Shown here piece after piece: positions 13,501-26,871 of a DNA stretch of 64,000 nt. A program made the position numbers and the translations under genes. The stretch spans positions 2,229,501-2,293,500 of the forward strand of contig JANUWF010001622.1 in NCBI GenBank assembly GCA_026120185.1, written 5' to 3'. Numbering within the stretch: the first letter of the stretch is position 1; each line of letters opens with the position of its first letter. The notes beneath the pieces were generated by a model, which did not search any database, was not told the origin of the DNA, and saw nothing but the letters and a program-made list of their open reading frames with translations. Source of the DNA: Voacanga thouarsii. Lineage: Eukaryota > Streptophyta > Magnoliopsida > Gentianales > Apocynaceae.

Positions 13501-16500
13501 TAGTTTTAGGATTGATAAAGCTTCCTCTGAGAGCAGAAAGCCAGAACAAGATGCTACCTTCCATCAAACATGTATGCCAATGCCAATGCAGCCATGAAGC
13601 GTGCCATTTTTGATACAGATGAAGAACAAAGATGAACAAGGGCAGGAACACCCCCTTCCTCCACTATGCGAAGAGCATTCCCAGGGTTAAAAGCAAGATT
13701 CCAAAGAGCTCCAGCTGCAGTCTCATGGACATCCTGAAGGTGAAAAAACAGCATAAGCACAAGCCAAAGTACATTATTGCAAAAAAATATTTACCAAATA
13801 AATTAGCCAAAACATATTTGGCAATTATCATTTAAGAAGTGCCTCTAGTTAACCATGTAGACATAAATCTGCTGCCCACATGATATCTGTTTGCCAAAAA
13901 CCATTAGATCGAGAGCAATGTCTACAAGGAATGTAGTTTTTTGAAAGCAGAAGTTTTCTTCTCATGCAAGGAATTGATATCCCAATCTCTTGGAGCATAT
14001 CACTTTGAATCACCAGTAGTAGGTCAATCTTTAAGCATATGCAGTCATATGCATGCACACAAATGAGATGAGACCGTGACCTCCCAAGTCACAGTAGAGC
14101 AACCTTGCATTAACATCACAACATCTGAAAAGTAAAAACCCTAAACATAACAACGCAAGTAGGATTCTTTTTCTGCATGCTCTGGCAAGTCAATTCAACT
14201 AGAAGAGCAATCCTTCTCATTTGCATAACCATCTCTCAAGATTATAAAGCTAAAGCAACTAATCTGAGTGTAAATATAGCTTGCTGTGGCTCTCAAAACT
14301 TAATTAGCAAAGAAGGCTCAGCCATGAATCCTACTACTGCACTCCACATGCAGTAATGGATAAAAGAGAAGCATCCAATGATACTACATTGATAAGCTTT
14401 TGACTAATAAAACCCTGATTGTGCATGTTCACAATAGAGAACTGAAGGAAAAGTTAGCAACCCTAAGCATCTATGATAACAACTTACTTATTTCTTCATT
14501 GATAACTTGTAAGTGCAGTATATGTCGCTCCAAAGTTGAGAATTTCAGTCAACAGTTTTGACCATGCACTGCAATAATATAATCTGCAAGCTTTTATGCA
14601 GCTTATTGCTTTACGTAAATTCTACTTGAGTCATGGTTCCTGGCTTTTCTTTCATGTGATGTTTGCAAATTACTCAAACACCTGAACATCACTCATAGGA
14701 GAAAATATGATAATTGTAGTCCCTCATGTTCATCAGGCGCTAATTTTTCACTATAAAAACTGTCGATGAAGAATAATTAAAGGATTATTATACATCAAGG
14801 CCCAGTAGCTGCAAACGAATAGCTTTCCTTGCCTTTCCTGGAAGAGGTACCTTGCCATAACTGAACATCATCATAAATGCTCCCTCTTTCCCAGATTGCA
14901 TGTCCATATTTGACTTGGCATAAAAGTATTATATTTATCATAACGGAGTTGACTACTGCTTTGGACAACTCAAAATGCACGGGCATTCCACTTGTGAGGG
15001 AACCACAAAATTGAAATGCAAAATATTAGAATTTTTTTTACTCTGCTACGAGGTACTATTTCAAGCTCATTAATGGCTGGGGATCAAAGTAAATAATTAA
15101 CATGACAACCAACTATTGATATGCGAAACCAAATCAGTAAGCAGCATAATTGTAGCACCAAAGCAAGCCGACCCTCCAAGAAGATGTAGCAGGTAATCAG
15201 AAAGAGTGAACTCCATTAATCATGCAATAATCATGCATCAATCTACGAGTCATAACAACCAAACCTTTTAGTTACTACCAATTATTCCTCACAACCATAA
15301 ATAAGAAGTTCTATACATGAAAAGTAATCTGTAAAAAGTTCCCTCAAGAAATCAAATTCCCATAAAATAAAATGCTCACCTCAGCATCAGATCGTGCCAA
15401 CGCAATAAGGGGTGCCACACCTCCCTCTCGTCCAATAGCAATGCTGTACAGGAGCAAAACATATCAAACAAAGGAAATATGGCAGAAGAGCCAGGGATGC
15501 ACCACGAGAAAGAAAACAGGAAAGAGGTTAATGTCTTAAGGATAAATTGGGGATTATGGATTTGAAAACTAAAGTTCCAAGAAAGACAAAAAGGAATCAA
15601 AACATTCATGTATGCATAATTTACTCATTTCTTGCAATCGCTTTTCATTAGTCATATGCCCCCAATCCTTTTTGCTCTCAAGGACAAAAAGAAAAAAAGG
15701 GAAAAGAATCAGAGAGAGAAATATATATTTTTTTAATCATTCCGCATTACCAAGCTAAAAGACTATATTGCATAAGTAAAAACATCGTAATTTGAAATCA
15801 GAACATCACTAAATAAGTATTGCAATCTTTGCTTTTTGTTATACCTACATGATGTGCTTACTAGCAAGATTAACGTTCTTAATAAATGTCATAGTCCACA
15901 TCCTTCCCTCAGAAAGCTGCTCATTATTTCCTTTCCTTAATCTTCAAAACATTCAAAATTTTCACCATTAGATAGCCATTTCTTCCTCTCTTAAGGTGCA
16001 AATCATCTGCGTATCTAAGAATGACCTTTAACATTCAGGGATAGTTATCAAGAAAATGTTCAGCATTGTCCTGCACCATGACTTAGTGTCCCGACTGACT
16101 TGTATCTAGAGTACAAAGTGGAAACTCTTTAATGAATTACTAATATCCATTTTTTTTTTTTGGGTGCAATCCTCAAATTATTACTGAGCACTATTAGTGA
16201 ATCCAAATAGCTCCCCACTGCATTGACCTATACAATACGATTCTACCACATGATTTTAGAAATAGACCTAACTGCAATTCAACGTTATTGGCTACATTTT
16301 TTAAAACATTGTAACTCTGACTACTCCCATATCTCTGATCCATTGAGAAAATTTGTATGTAAGATCTTGTTTTTTATACCAAAAATTAATACTTAATCAC
16401 TCTCATTACCCGGCAAGCAGGGTTTCATACCACCTAGGAACCTTGTTGTGAATTCAAACAAGGCGCAAGTCTCCACTTAGGAGTTAGCCAGAGGAAAGCT

Positions 16501-19500
16501 ATATACTCCTCAGTTGCAGCGGCAATAAAACCCCATTTAAACAGGTGGAGAGGGAGGAAGAGATCTTTATCCTTACCTATTAGCTTCTGAAACAGACAGA
16601 CCCCATAGAGCACCAGCAGCCCTCTCCTGAAGGCCAGGCGAGGAATTTGAACAAGAATTTGCCAGAGCAACCTGAAAATTACATAAGCTTGATTCCTCAA
16701 TATTCGCAGGAAACTTCTAGTCAGAGAATTAGCCAAGTAGATTTAATCATTCTGATAATTGATCTCCACCAAACATATTGAAATACCACAAAATAGCAAG
16801 TTGATTTCAAAGGCATGGTTACGTGAGGTAGAACATTTTACCAACTATGAAGAGAAACATGTACAACAAATTCCACCCAATCTGAAGCGATAAGCAGAAG
16901 GTAATGGCTATGACATTACATGATCAAGAGATGGAGGAGAAAATTGTGCTGGAATTTGTAAGATGTTGCCTATGGACTTATATGGCCATATTGAACCTAA
17001 GACTATGTTTTTTCGACAACAAGGGAATTGGTGAAATTGGGACGTCCAAGGGCTAAAACCATTTATCTAAGTAAATATATTGACTATAAAATCCATTATC
17101 TAGGTGAATATATCTTTAGGACAGTGACAGAAGGGAAGGACCTGTTACACACTTTATTTTATGAGATAAAGTGGCATAAAGAGGTAAGTACCTTTCTTTG
17201 TTTGGTTGAATGTAAAGAAGATGGAAATAAGTTAATAATCATCTTTTCCTAAACACTCCCAGTTTCACTCCTTATCCATTGGTAAAGAGTAAGAGATTGA
17301 AGAAACTGTAACTAAAGGGTACAGTGCCACTACACTTTTGTTTGATATCTTCTTACATTCTCACTAGGAGAAAAAACAATTCTTTTAAAACTACAATAAC
17401 TTTCCCACTATTTTTCACCCCTAGGAACACAGTTAGTAAATAGATCATGAGATTTAAAATAAGTACCAAATGAACAAACTAAATCATTGAGAAGAGTTTC
17501 ACAGTAAGGGAAGATGCTACTACATAGTTATATGTCCATGGTATAAGTTACATGCTTCTTGACCAATACTAAGTTTTTCAGTAGTGCATCTCTCTGAGCA
17601 ACAGAAGAATAAAGTTTTTTCAATATTGCACTCATCCCCAGTATTTCTGGAACAGAGAATCTCCAGCACATCAGTAAGTGCAAAGATTAACAATCCTTTT
17701 CAAGCCCAAAGATTGAAGCTTTAAAAAGCATTCTGAATTAATGTTAGAAAACACACTCATATTCCACTATATGCCTGGAAATGAATTTAAGAAAGTTTGT
17801 GTAGCTTGAGGAAGTTTTACCATCATCAACTGTTCCTGTTTAACATGGTATTCAGTATTCAGAAACTAAAATCCTATCCTAGAAGCAGGAGGATATAATC
17901 ATTGGTTGCCACCAAAAACAATAGCCTAAGAAACACTAAATGAGTGAATGGAATTCCTAGTTTGGACTTACAGATAAGTAATTCACATAAGCTTCTATAG
18001 TACTTCTTAACCGAAATTTGCGTCAAAGATACACTAAGCACAAGAAGAGAAACTTCTTACCAAGGCTTCAACCCCACCAGCAGCTGCAATTGCTTCACGA
18101 TTCCTGTCATCAAAAGATAAGTTCCACAATGCACCAGCAGCTTCTTGCCTATACCGAAAAGAATGATTATCAGAAGAAACCAATTAAAAGATGGATCAAT
18201 ACAGAGTGTTCATTTTGTTCCTTTTCTTTGTTGTTCAGCTTTTCTTACGAGTGAAAGAGGAATTTTGCTTTCAAAACCACCATGTAGCTCCAACCAGGGT
18301 TCAGCCTTGAACCAGAACCGAACCATGGTTCAAAAACTGTTGACCATGATTCCAGTTCCAAACTGGAACCAGAACCTTAATGTAAGGTACCAATTAAGGT
18401 TCCCAAAGTGAGAACTGAAACTGGAACCGGCAGTTTTGGTTCGCCGGAACCAGCAGTTTTCTGGCCAATTTATAATTTTTATACATATTTATATACTAAA
18501 AAAAGAGTCAATTAGGCTGACATTGGTGGAGGCACATGGCAATCTTATACACTGACAAGGACTTCAAAAAATTTCAACTCATTTACTATTTTTTTTTTTT
18601 TAAAATGCATCAATAATAACTATTAGATGGAGTTATTGAGGTAAGAGAAGTACATAGGCTTTGACTACTCTACACCTTAAGAGGATACCTAGGCACCTTA
18701 TTTTTTAGGCAACCAATATTCAGTTCAAGCTTCCCTCCGCACCAAAACCAGAACCGTAACCGGAGATTCTAGAACCATAACCATACCTGCCCTTAGTAGG
18801 TTAGGTTAAAGTTTCCTCTTGAAAGGGAACTATAAGTGGAGGTTCATGAACCAGAACTATCGATAACCATGGTCAGGACGACTGCCATACAGTAGATTAT
18901 TATACTTCAAATGATTTATGGTAAATCATAGATCATTATTCTTTTAAGTGATTAGTTTTCTAATAAATTAAGTTTCTTCATGAATCATCTTAAGCATTAG
19001 ATCAGCTGGGAGGAAGGCATCTGCCAGAGGTAAGTATGCCTATATGCAAGTATTTAGCTTTACAAAGCTGAACAACAGTAGCTGAATAAATATACCCTCC
19101 TTTACAATGCAAATCATACAGAATCACAAAGATAAAAGCCTAGTGACCAATACTTCGGAGGGAATGAAATGAACTGAAAATGGTTACAGAAAACAAAAAT
19201 GAATGTTGGGACAAATGTTCTCCTAGAGGAACTCAGGTCAACAATCATGGACTACCTTTCCCCTTTGCCAATGGAAGTTTTCACCAAAATCATCTGCTTT
19301 GGGAGTATCATCATGCATGTATATCAGACTGAAGTATAAACTAAAAAAATCAACAACTCAACAGATATAACATCAGTTGGTACAAAGATGATCTGCAAAA
19401 ACAATAATCTATAAAAAGAAAAAGACAGATCTTACAAATATATCAAATGCTCTATGTTCGTAAAGATAAGAATGAAATGTGTTTGTTGATAAGCAGAGGA

Positions 19501-22500
19501 AGAAAAGTTTCATAATTCATAGTACTTGCAAAGGGAAAATGAAGTTCAAAATCATCGTTCACAAAAGCATCGTCAGCAAACAAATAACAAGTTCTTTTTC
19601 CTTTTCATGGGGGAAGGACAGGTCCATACATGTTCTGATGTGCAATTTACCCTCCAATAAGCTTGTTAATTGAGCATTTCAAGAAGAACAAATCTTAGAT
19701 GACCACTTGGAAGCACTTGAAATTTGTAGGTCCGATACCATAACTTAATACACTACCTGACACCATCATGAGGAGATTGAGTGAGTTGCACAAGTGCTTC
19801 AAGGGCTCCAGCCTCTTGCCCCACAGCAGCATTATTACTGTTACTATCTCCATGAGCAGCCAAATTTGCCAAAGCACGAGCTGCCTGGAAAATGGTACAA
19901 TTTGCTGTCAGAACAATTCCATACATACATCACATCTATTCTGACTAGATACCATCTTGACTATCTTAATCAAAGATCACATGCAATAACAGTAAATTCA
20001 ACCAAAAATTTTTCTATGCTTGAATAAGGTTTGAAGATTTGATAAAGTTTCATAGTTATATAGTTAACCTAACATCTCGGGGATTATATTTTGGAGTATA
20101 TATTCAGCAAATCAGTTCAAGCATACAAAGATAGATAAATACACATGGAAAGGCAGAGAAAATAATACTCCCTCCATCCCACTAAAATTGACAGCGATTG
20201 ACTTGGCACAAAATTTTATGCAAAAGTAAAAGTTAAATTACAATAATAATAGAGTATAATATAGTATAATAAAAGTAGAAAATATGTGGGTCTCACAATA
20301 CTTTATGTTAAATCTAAGTATATAAAAATAATATATGTGGAGTATATTGATTATTTTATAATAAATTATATAGTAAAAGCTTTCCTTTTAAGGAAAGTGT
20401 CAAATTTTTCGGGACAGCCCAAACTAATAAGTAGGTTAATTTTGCTGGGGCGAAGGGAGTATATGACATACTTTTCATGTAATTGTTTAAGACAAGAAAA
20501 GTGGCACGTATTCTTTCCATGATATTTTTAGGGCAAGAAAAAGTATCTAAGACACTCTCATTATAAGAACACAACAAACTGTCCTGCAAAGAAAAGCTGA
20601 ATTTGTTATTGAAAACAACTCAAAAATTTACGTGCCATCAATAACAAATTGTTTCAGATTACTATAACTGTAGATCTACAAGTAATATTTTCTCATTATA
20701 GCACATAATTAATAGGTAAAACCTTGAGTCTCACAGTCATCTGAATATTTTAAGTTCCACTAGATTTTTTATGCATCAAGACTCTCAACTGAAATTTACG
20801 AAATGTAATTGTAAATTATGAATGAATGCACAACCAATTTCATCTAATGCTAGAAAATGGAAGTACCTGCTCTTGCACCCCTTCAGCTTTGCAAGTTCGA
20901 GCAAGAGTTACCAACGCATGTACTCCACCCACTGAGGCAACCTCCATACTACACTTGTCATCGGCTGCTAAATTTGCCAGTGCACCAGCTGCACGCTCCT
21001 GAAAACAAGGAACCTGTTATAATGTGCTTAGAATACCACATTACCCCAATTTGGAAATCAACTTGATATTCCATAAATAACAGCTGATATACGGATCTTC
21101 GTATACATTTCAGGAAAGGCACATACCAGAACTCCCTCACCACCAGTAGACCATTTGAAGATGAGATCAACTAAAGCTTTTACACCACCTGCTTGGGCAA
21201 TGGCACCCTGTAATTTGAAGTTTATTCAGCAAAACAGATAAGTTAAATATACAATCCTGAAAAAGGTAACAGAAAAGGAACCTTGTGCTCTTCCCCAACT
21301 GAAAGATTCCAGAGGCCTCCTGCAGCCTCTTCAGCAACCAACCTATTCATGGACCTGGCCAAATTTGCAAGGATATTGATACCTCCTTCCTCAGCCACTG
21401 CTTTTGCAACATTGGTGTTGACAGATAAGTTTGCTATTGCCTACTCAATCGAACAAAGTCAATGTGAACTCATATTTTTGCCTCTATAAGCAATAGTTGA
21501 GCTTATTAAATGCACTGATGAACCAAATTAACTGTCAGCAGAGAAATGAAAAGGTTTGCAATGAAAATATCATTATAAGATAAGGTTATGTTCTGAAGCC
21601 TAAGCACCTAACTGTAGACATTACCTTGGCAGCTTCTGACTGAAGCCCCTCACGCCATGACTTTGCAAGGTTTAGAAGGAGACGTATGCCTCCATCTCGC
21701 ATAACTGTTTCAGCTCTTCCACCATCAATACTAGCATTTTCATCATCAATGACTACAAAAGTCGCAAGGCCCGTGGCTGCCCTTTCTTGAACTTCCTCTT
21801 GTGTGCTCTGCATCAAACTAAGCAACAAATATGCACCTTGACTGAGCCAGAAATTATCCAAACCTTGTGGATTGCTCTCAGCAATTCGTAATAGTGAATG
21901 GGAGAGGATCCATTCTAGCCAATTCATAATCTCACCCAATTTCCTCTCCTTGGCCTTTGAGTTTCGCCAGTCCATAAAGACATTCCTCTCTTGTTTTGTA
22001 ATATCGGCAAATAGAGAAGCAACTCCTTTGAAAATGTCTGTAAAAAGTCCAAGTAGCAGTTTTCCTTTATGATTGTTGATGGAGACAAAGCTAGCATCGT
22101 CTTCAAGTGCTGGGCAATTTAAGGCACACAAAACCTTCAAGCTCTGCGAAGACGAAAACAATCTCGACACCGCATTAGGGATTATATCTGTCCTAGAAAC
22201 ATCTAAACCTATTAGATTTGGCAATTTACTCCAATGTTGCAAAACCAAAGTCCACTTCATACTAGTTGTCCCAGCGACTGAAATGTAACGAACTGATAAA
22301 ACATTTGCCAGTGCTGTCTCATCAATGCTAAGACAATCAATAAATCCGATATCCGTTAGATGAGGACAATGCCTTGCCAGAGCATTGATTGCTTCTCCAT
22401 CAACTTCACGAATCCCTGAGAGCCGGAGTTTCCGAAGTTGAGAACAACAAAGAGCAACTGCTTTTATGGCATCACTGGAGATCCTCTCACAAAAGTCAGG

Positions 22501-22965
22501 CCCAAGTTGAAGGCTCTCAAGCCTCTCGTGTCGAGCAGCAATAACTGATAGTGTAGCATCACTAATTTTCCTGCAGTAATCACCACTAATTTCACATAAA
22601 CTTCTCGCTTGAAGATTTATAATAGCATCAGCTGATTCAGCACCACGAAAACGTAGCTTCTGAAGATTCTGACAGCGAGAGGAAAGAGAAGCAGCCGCTT
22701 TTGTATCACATTTGTGAGGACGAAGGTCCAGTGCCTGCCACAAGCAAGGAGACGCCCCCAGAGTTCTCCAAGTCCTACATGTCGACGTTAAGCTTGCTCG
22801 ATCACGATAGTTAAGACATGAAAACAGCTGGATTACAGTATCATCAGGCAACTTGGTCCAATCAACGACCCCTCTATCATCCAAAACTAAACATTCTTCA
22901 ATCTCCGGGTAATCCACCTTCTCTTTTCCCCTCCTTGTGACCTTCCTCCTTACTTTCCGACTCAT
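10551..22965 (-). CDS. ARABIDILLO-type F-box and armadillo-repeat protein
   Basis: Nuclear F-box/ARM protein; the Arabidopsis ARABIDILLO proteins promote lateral root formation and are thought to act in ubiquitin-mediated turnover. Twelve exons on the minus strand: 22965-21625, 21440-21282, 21207-21127, 20998-20867, 19884-19757, 18148-18061, 16671-16577, 15443-15380, 13733-13558, 12369-12148, 10921-10837, 10733-10551, all GT-AG, giving 917 residues. The N terminus is basic (SRKVRRKVTRRGKEK, a likely nuclear signal). An F-box spans about 36-80 (LPDDTVIQLFSCLNYRDRAS) and leucine-rich repeats about 90-300. Armadillo repeats lie at about 370-755 with recurring AAGALWNLS and GGVEALV signatures. 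The C-terminal domain (ALKHIEAF, SGAEIGRFV, FTIPGGRHAMHH) is typical of the family. The first ATG in frame is at 22965. Introns total nearly 10 kb and contain several MITEs. By memory the protein is collinear with Arabidopsis ARABIDILLO-1/-2 along its whole length. Confidence 0.96.
12926..13284. mobile_element. Tourist-like (PIF/Harbinger) MITE in intron 9 of the ARABIDILLO gene
   Basis: A 359-bp segment flanked on both sides by TTA (12923-12925 and 13285-13287), the 3-bp target duplication of PIF/Harbinger elements. Its ends are imperfect inverted repeats: cgctttgtttggtt on the left, and gcctatgcttggtt read inward from the right. These resemble the Tourist terminal sequence. Subterminal regions are purine-rich on the left (GGGAGGGG runs at about 12950-12980) and pyrimidine-rich on the right. 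Noncoding. Confidence 0.65.
18283..18860. repeat. GAACC/GGTTC-rich degenerate element in intron 5 of the ARABIDILLO gene
   Basis: Many copies of the pentamer GAACC or its complement GGTTC cluster at 18283-18450 and again more loosely at 18720-18860, with little of it between. Paired clusters of short subterminal motifs at both ends are typical of hAT-type and related DNA transposons. I could not find convincing terminal inverted repeats or a target duplication, so limits are approximate. Confidence 0.4.
20168..20459. mobile_element. Stowaway-like MITE (292 bp) in intron 4 of the ARABIDILLO gene
   Basis: Flanked by the dinucleotide TA (20166-20167 and 20460-20461), the Tc1/mariner-type target duplication. 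The left end reads ctccctccatcccactaaaa; the right end, read inward, starts ctcccttcgcccc. The body is AT-rich and noncoding. It is homologous along its length, in reverse orientation, to the element at 60450-60741. Confidence 0.8.
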
Positions 22966-25900
22966 ACTCAATCAATCCCCAAACACCAAAAGTTCCTAAA
23001 CCAATGATGATTGTGAAATACGAATGCTTTGTAAACTGGTATACCAGAAAAAGGTGGATGCTTTAGAGCAAAGAAAAAACAAATGCTTTTCCTTTAAACC
23101 CTAACCACGGGAACAAGTGATGACAAGCAGTCAAAACAATACACAGCTACTCTTAACCTTAAACCTCAACTCAATTAGATCCCAAACCCAATATAATGGA
23201 AAGTAAGACAAATTTAAATATTCTTTTGAACCGGAAGCACCACAAATATAGAAATGGACAACACCCGAAATGAAGAAAGAAGCACTCTTTCACCTTGACA
23301 GCCCGTTCTTCAAATTAGTGAATGCCATTAACCTGAAATCTGAAAGCCAAAATTCATGACCAAGTAAAGCTTCAGAAATAACAGAGAAATCAATGATCTT
23401 TAACCCAAAAAAACCCTAATTCTCAATCCACTGATGACTTAACGAGATAGCTGGGCACAAACCAATCTATACATTTAGACCACAGAGAACCCAAGATTCA
23501 CATAAAAACACAGAAAAACCCAAGCCAGATATAGCACAACATCCAATCAGGATGGCATTCCACTGAGCAAAGTCAATGACTTCTCTTCTCAAAGCTGAGT
23601 AGTTTGTCCCTTCATTGTAAACCCATTAAATCTTCATCTTGATGTTAGCATCTGTATCCTCCCAACAGAATAGAATTCGAGGGACTTCAAGAAAGCAACA
23701 AAAAATAGCCAGATACTAAAAACATTGATACTCATATATGAATCTATTTATTATCATATAAAGATATATCTTCACATATCGGGTGAGGAGAGCGAGAAAG
23801 AGAGAAAAAAGAGGACAGAGCTGAGAAGGGGACGGAGAGAATTCAGGTGGGCATATGAAAGAGGTGAGATAAAGCAAACCCAAACCCTCACACTAAGCCT
23901 AACCCCTCTCTCCCTTCAACCTTGCTTAATGTGTACCAAGAATGTAACAGTATTCTACAATTACAGAGGGATGAGAGGAATTATATGAGGTGGATTGAGG
24001 ACATAAGAGGAGTTTACAGCAGATAATTGACAAGGGAGGAATGCGGTTTGAGGAGCTAAAATGGGAAATTAGAAGCCAGAGACTCTCCTATACAATACTG
24101 CAGAAGAAACTCCCGAGAGGGAACAAATATATACACATATACATATATGGGTGTGTATAGGATTCCACACTTCTTCTCACAATGTATGCACAAAATTTAC
24201 AGTTGTGAGATTATAAGTTATTTGGTTTATATTTGAAGATCATTTGTGTGGTTATTTTTTCTTTGATGATGATAGGAACTAGTGTGTATATATATATATA
24301 TATATTAATAACAAGTTAATATATAAATTATAGATTATTTAGAATATACGTTATGTAAGTGATTAATTTTTAAAAATATTAATAAATTTATTTAGCATTA
24401 AATATTGTCATCGTTATATAATAAGAAATGATTAGTAAAAAATATTTATAAATATGTTTATCACATATTAAAAATATGATGTATGAATATTCAAATTTAT
24501 TAGAGATACAACAAAATTATATATATATATATATATGAAATGTTGCAAACGATTCGAGATGATCACTTGGAATCTTCTATGACATTACATATAATATTTC
24601 ATATAACATTCCTATTATAAAACCTCTCATTCTTTTAATGCCTATCTCCTCCTTTCTTGGGCAAGCAGAACCGCCATGTAGTACTGCTCAGCAATTCCAC
24701 CTGCGCGGATGATTCTCAAGGCTCATGATCTCTTCTCCTCTAATGGTGTGGGGTGAAATTTGGTCTTCCTTGAAAGAGAGCCTTAGGTTTTGTAACAGCA
24801 TGAATGATTTGTTGCAGCATCTTATTGTAGTGTCAAAATTTCCTTGATCTTTGCTATGATTTAGATTGTAAGTTGAGTACAATAATGAAATCTTCTTCAT
24901 AGGATGTCTTGAGTTTGATGAATACAAAAGTCTATAATTTAAACCTTTATAGGAGAGAATGATAAATTCAATAATTTAATTTAACACTGTTAGTTTAGTA
25001 ATTAGATTTTTTGGAATTAAATATTAAAAAATAATAAAATACTTTATAACAAAAATATTTACGAAACGTATATTTATATGATTATAAGAAGTAGTATATC
25101 AATCTTGAATTTACAAAATAAACTAACTATTGTTATAAAGTGAAGTTGGAGTGAAAATGTCATGTTTCATGCTTGCATGTGTGACAATGACCTTGACAAT
25201 ACTCACACTTAACTATTTGACCGCTGTCATCGTTAGATAAAACTAAATATATGAATGTAACAATGAATATTTAAACTTATCATCAGAATTTCAAGATGCG
25301 ACTTAACTCCCACACCAAAGATTGGTTATTCACTCTAATATCAAATATTAAGTCTCATGCTTGCGGGTTTGGGAATGCGACAATAGACCTGACAAAACCT
25401 ACCATCAATTATTTAGTCATCATCTTTAGTAGACCAAAATAAATATTTCAAATTAACAATGAGTATTTAAACATATCATTGTTTATCATTCAAACTTATT
25501 ATTATAATCCATACATATTAGAATGTCATATTCTAATAGTCTATAATTTGGGTGAGTATAGTGGTCCAACATTTGGCATGGAACTAGGGGCAAAAGTGGC
25601 ATGTGCTCTTAAATTTTTTAAAATGGTACATTTATCCTAAAATATTAATTTTCTTAAAAGGTCATTCTTAATTTTTCCTCTCGGTTTCCTTCCACTCAAG
25701 TTTCTACCTCTGTCCTTGTATGGTGATAATATTTTTTATTATTTAGCGGTCAAATTTTAAGATTTAAAATTTATATTTTTGCCCTTATCATTCCAGCCAA
25801 CTTCTAACTTTGATATAAACCAAAAAGGGGGGAGGGAAGGAAAGTTGCTTCGAGGCAATCTAAAATGTGACATCCAACATCTCTCAAATGATTAAATTTA

Positions 25901-26871
25901 CGTAGAATTTGATTTTAGAAATAATTGATTATGATAATATAAAATATGAACGTTAAATGCAAGAGCTAATGCTTAACTAAATGAATGTAATATACAATAA
26001 CGGAAGAAGGGAAACAATCAAGACAAAATATGTGAATAAGCAAGAATGGAATACAGAATGAAGAAGACATCCACAGTCGGAAACTTTACATCTTTTGTAT
26101 GGTTTTTTAATTTTTTTGTCCTTTTTTTATTTGCTCTAAACATGAACTAATACAAGAAACGACATATTATACGATTGTTATTTCGGTTAACAAAATTATT
26201 TCATTCCAACTAAGATAGAAATAGTGAATTCTCATAAAGATAATGTATAAAATTCTTTGAAACTATTAATAATGTGAACAATATTTTGTATTAGAGAAAA
26301 ATAAGGATAAAAAAAAATACCATTAACAAAATTTATAATTATATAAACAAATTCAAAAATTATTTTTATAATATGAAAAATAACAATCATGTGCCCGAAT
26401 TGTGTCATTACTAGCAACCTCAACAAAAATATGCCTGCAATTGTATCTCTCCATCTATACTTGTTAATTAATAATAAATTGAATTTCATGTAATATTATT
26501 GCCTTTTGAGTTTCTTCTAATTTCTGTTTTGTATGCATTCAGTGTAGTCATTGTGGATCCAAGCCCGAGCCCGATTAAATTTCAACTATTTTTCGCGGTC
26601 TAATCTGGAATTTGGACTGCTTGTCGGCCGAACCAATTTTTGACTTTGACCAAACCAAAATCACTAGCTAATGATTGCTCGGTTCAGTAGTCCAAGTACC
26701 CCACCTGCGTGGTACCCTTTTATCACGGTGCAAACCCATGTGGCAAATTGAAGTTCAGAAAAAGAAAATAATAGTAATAGTAATAATTATAGTTTGCGTA
26801 AAAGAATTTATTACAACGGCGACAGAGAGACAGAAGTTTCTGATTCATTCTCTCCGGCGGCGAAGCTGCGA
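22966..26871. other. divergent intergenic region between the ARABIDILLO and CAT9 genes
   Basis: About 3.9 kb serving as the upstream region of both divergent genes. The first 1 kb (about 22966-24000) has more balanced composition and poly-pyrimidine/purine tracts and probably holds the ARABIDILLO leader and promoter. From 24200 to 26600 it is AT-rich, with short (AT)n runs at 24289-24305 and about 24516-24536. The CAT9 leader likely begins within about 200 bases of 26872. No further gene could be supported. Confidence 0.55.

Noticed and set aside
22966..22971. Two-codon upstream extension of the ARABIDILLO start
   Set aside because: The codon at 22971-22969 is TTG, not ATG. The first ATG in frame is at 22965 and it matches the SRKVRRK start of the family.
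26794..26871. N-terminal extension of CAT9
   Set aside because: The extension would start at a TTG; the first in-frame ATG is 26872 and the upstream residues show no transit-peptide or family similarity.
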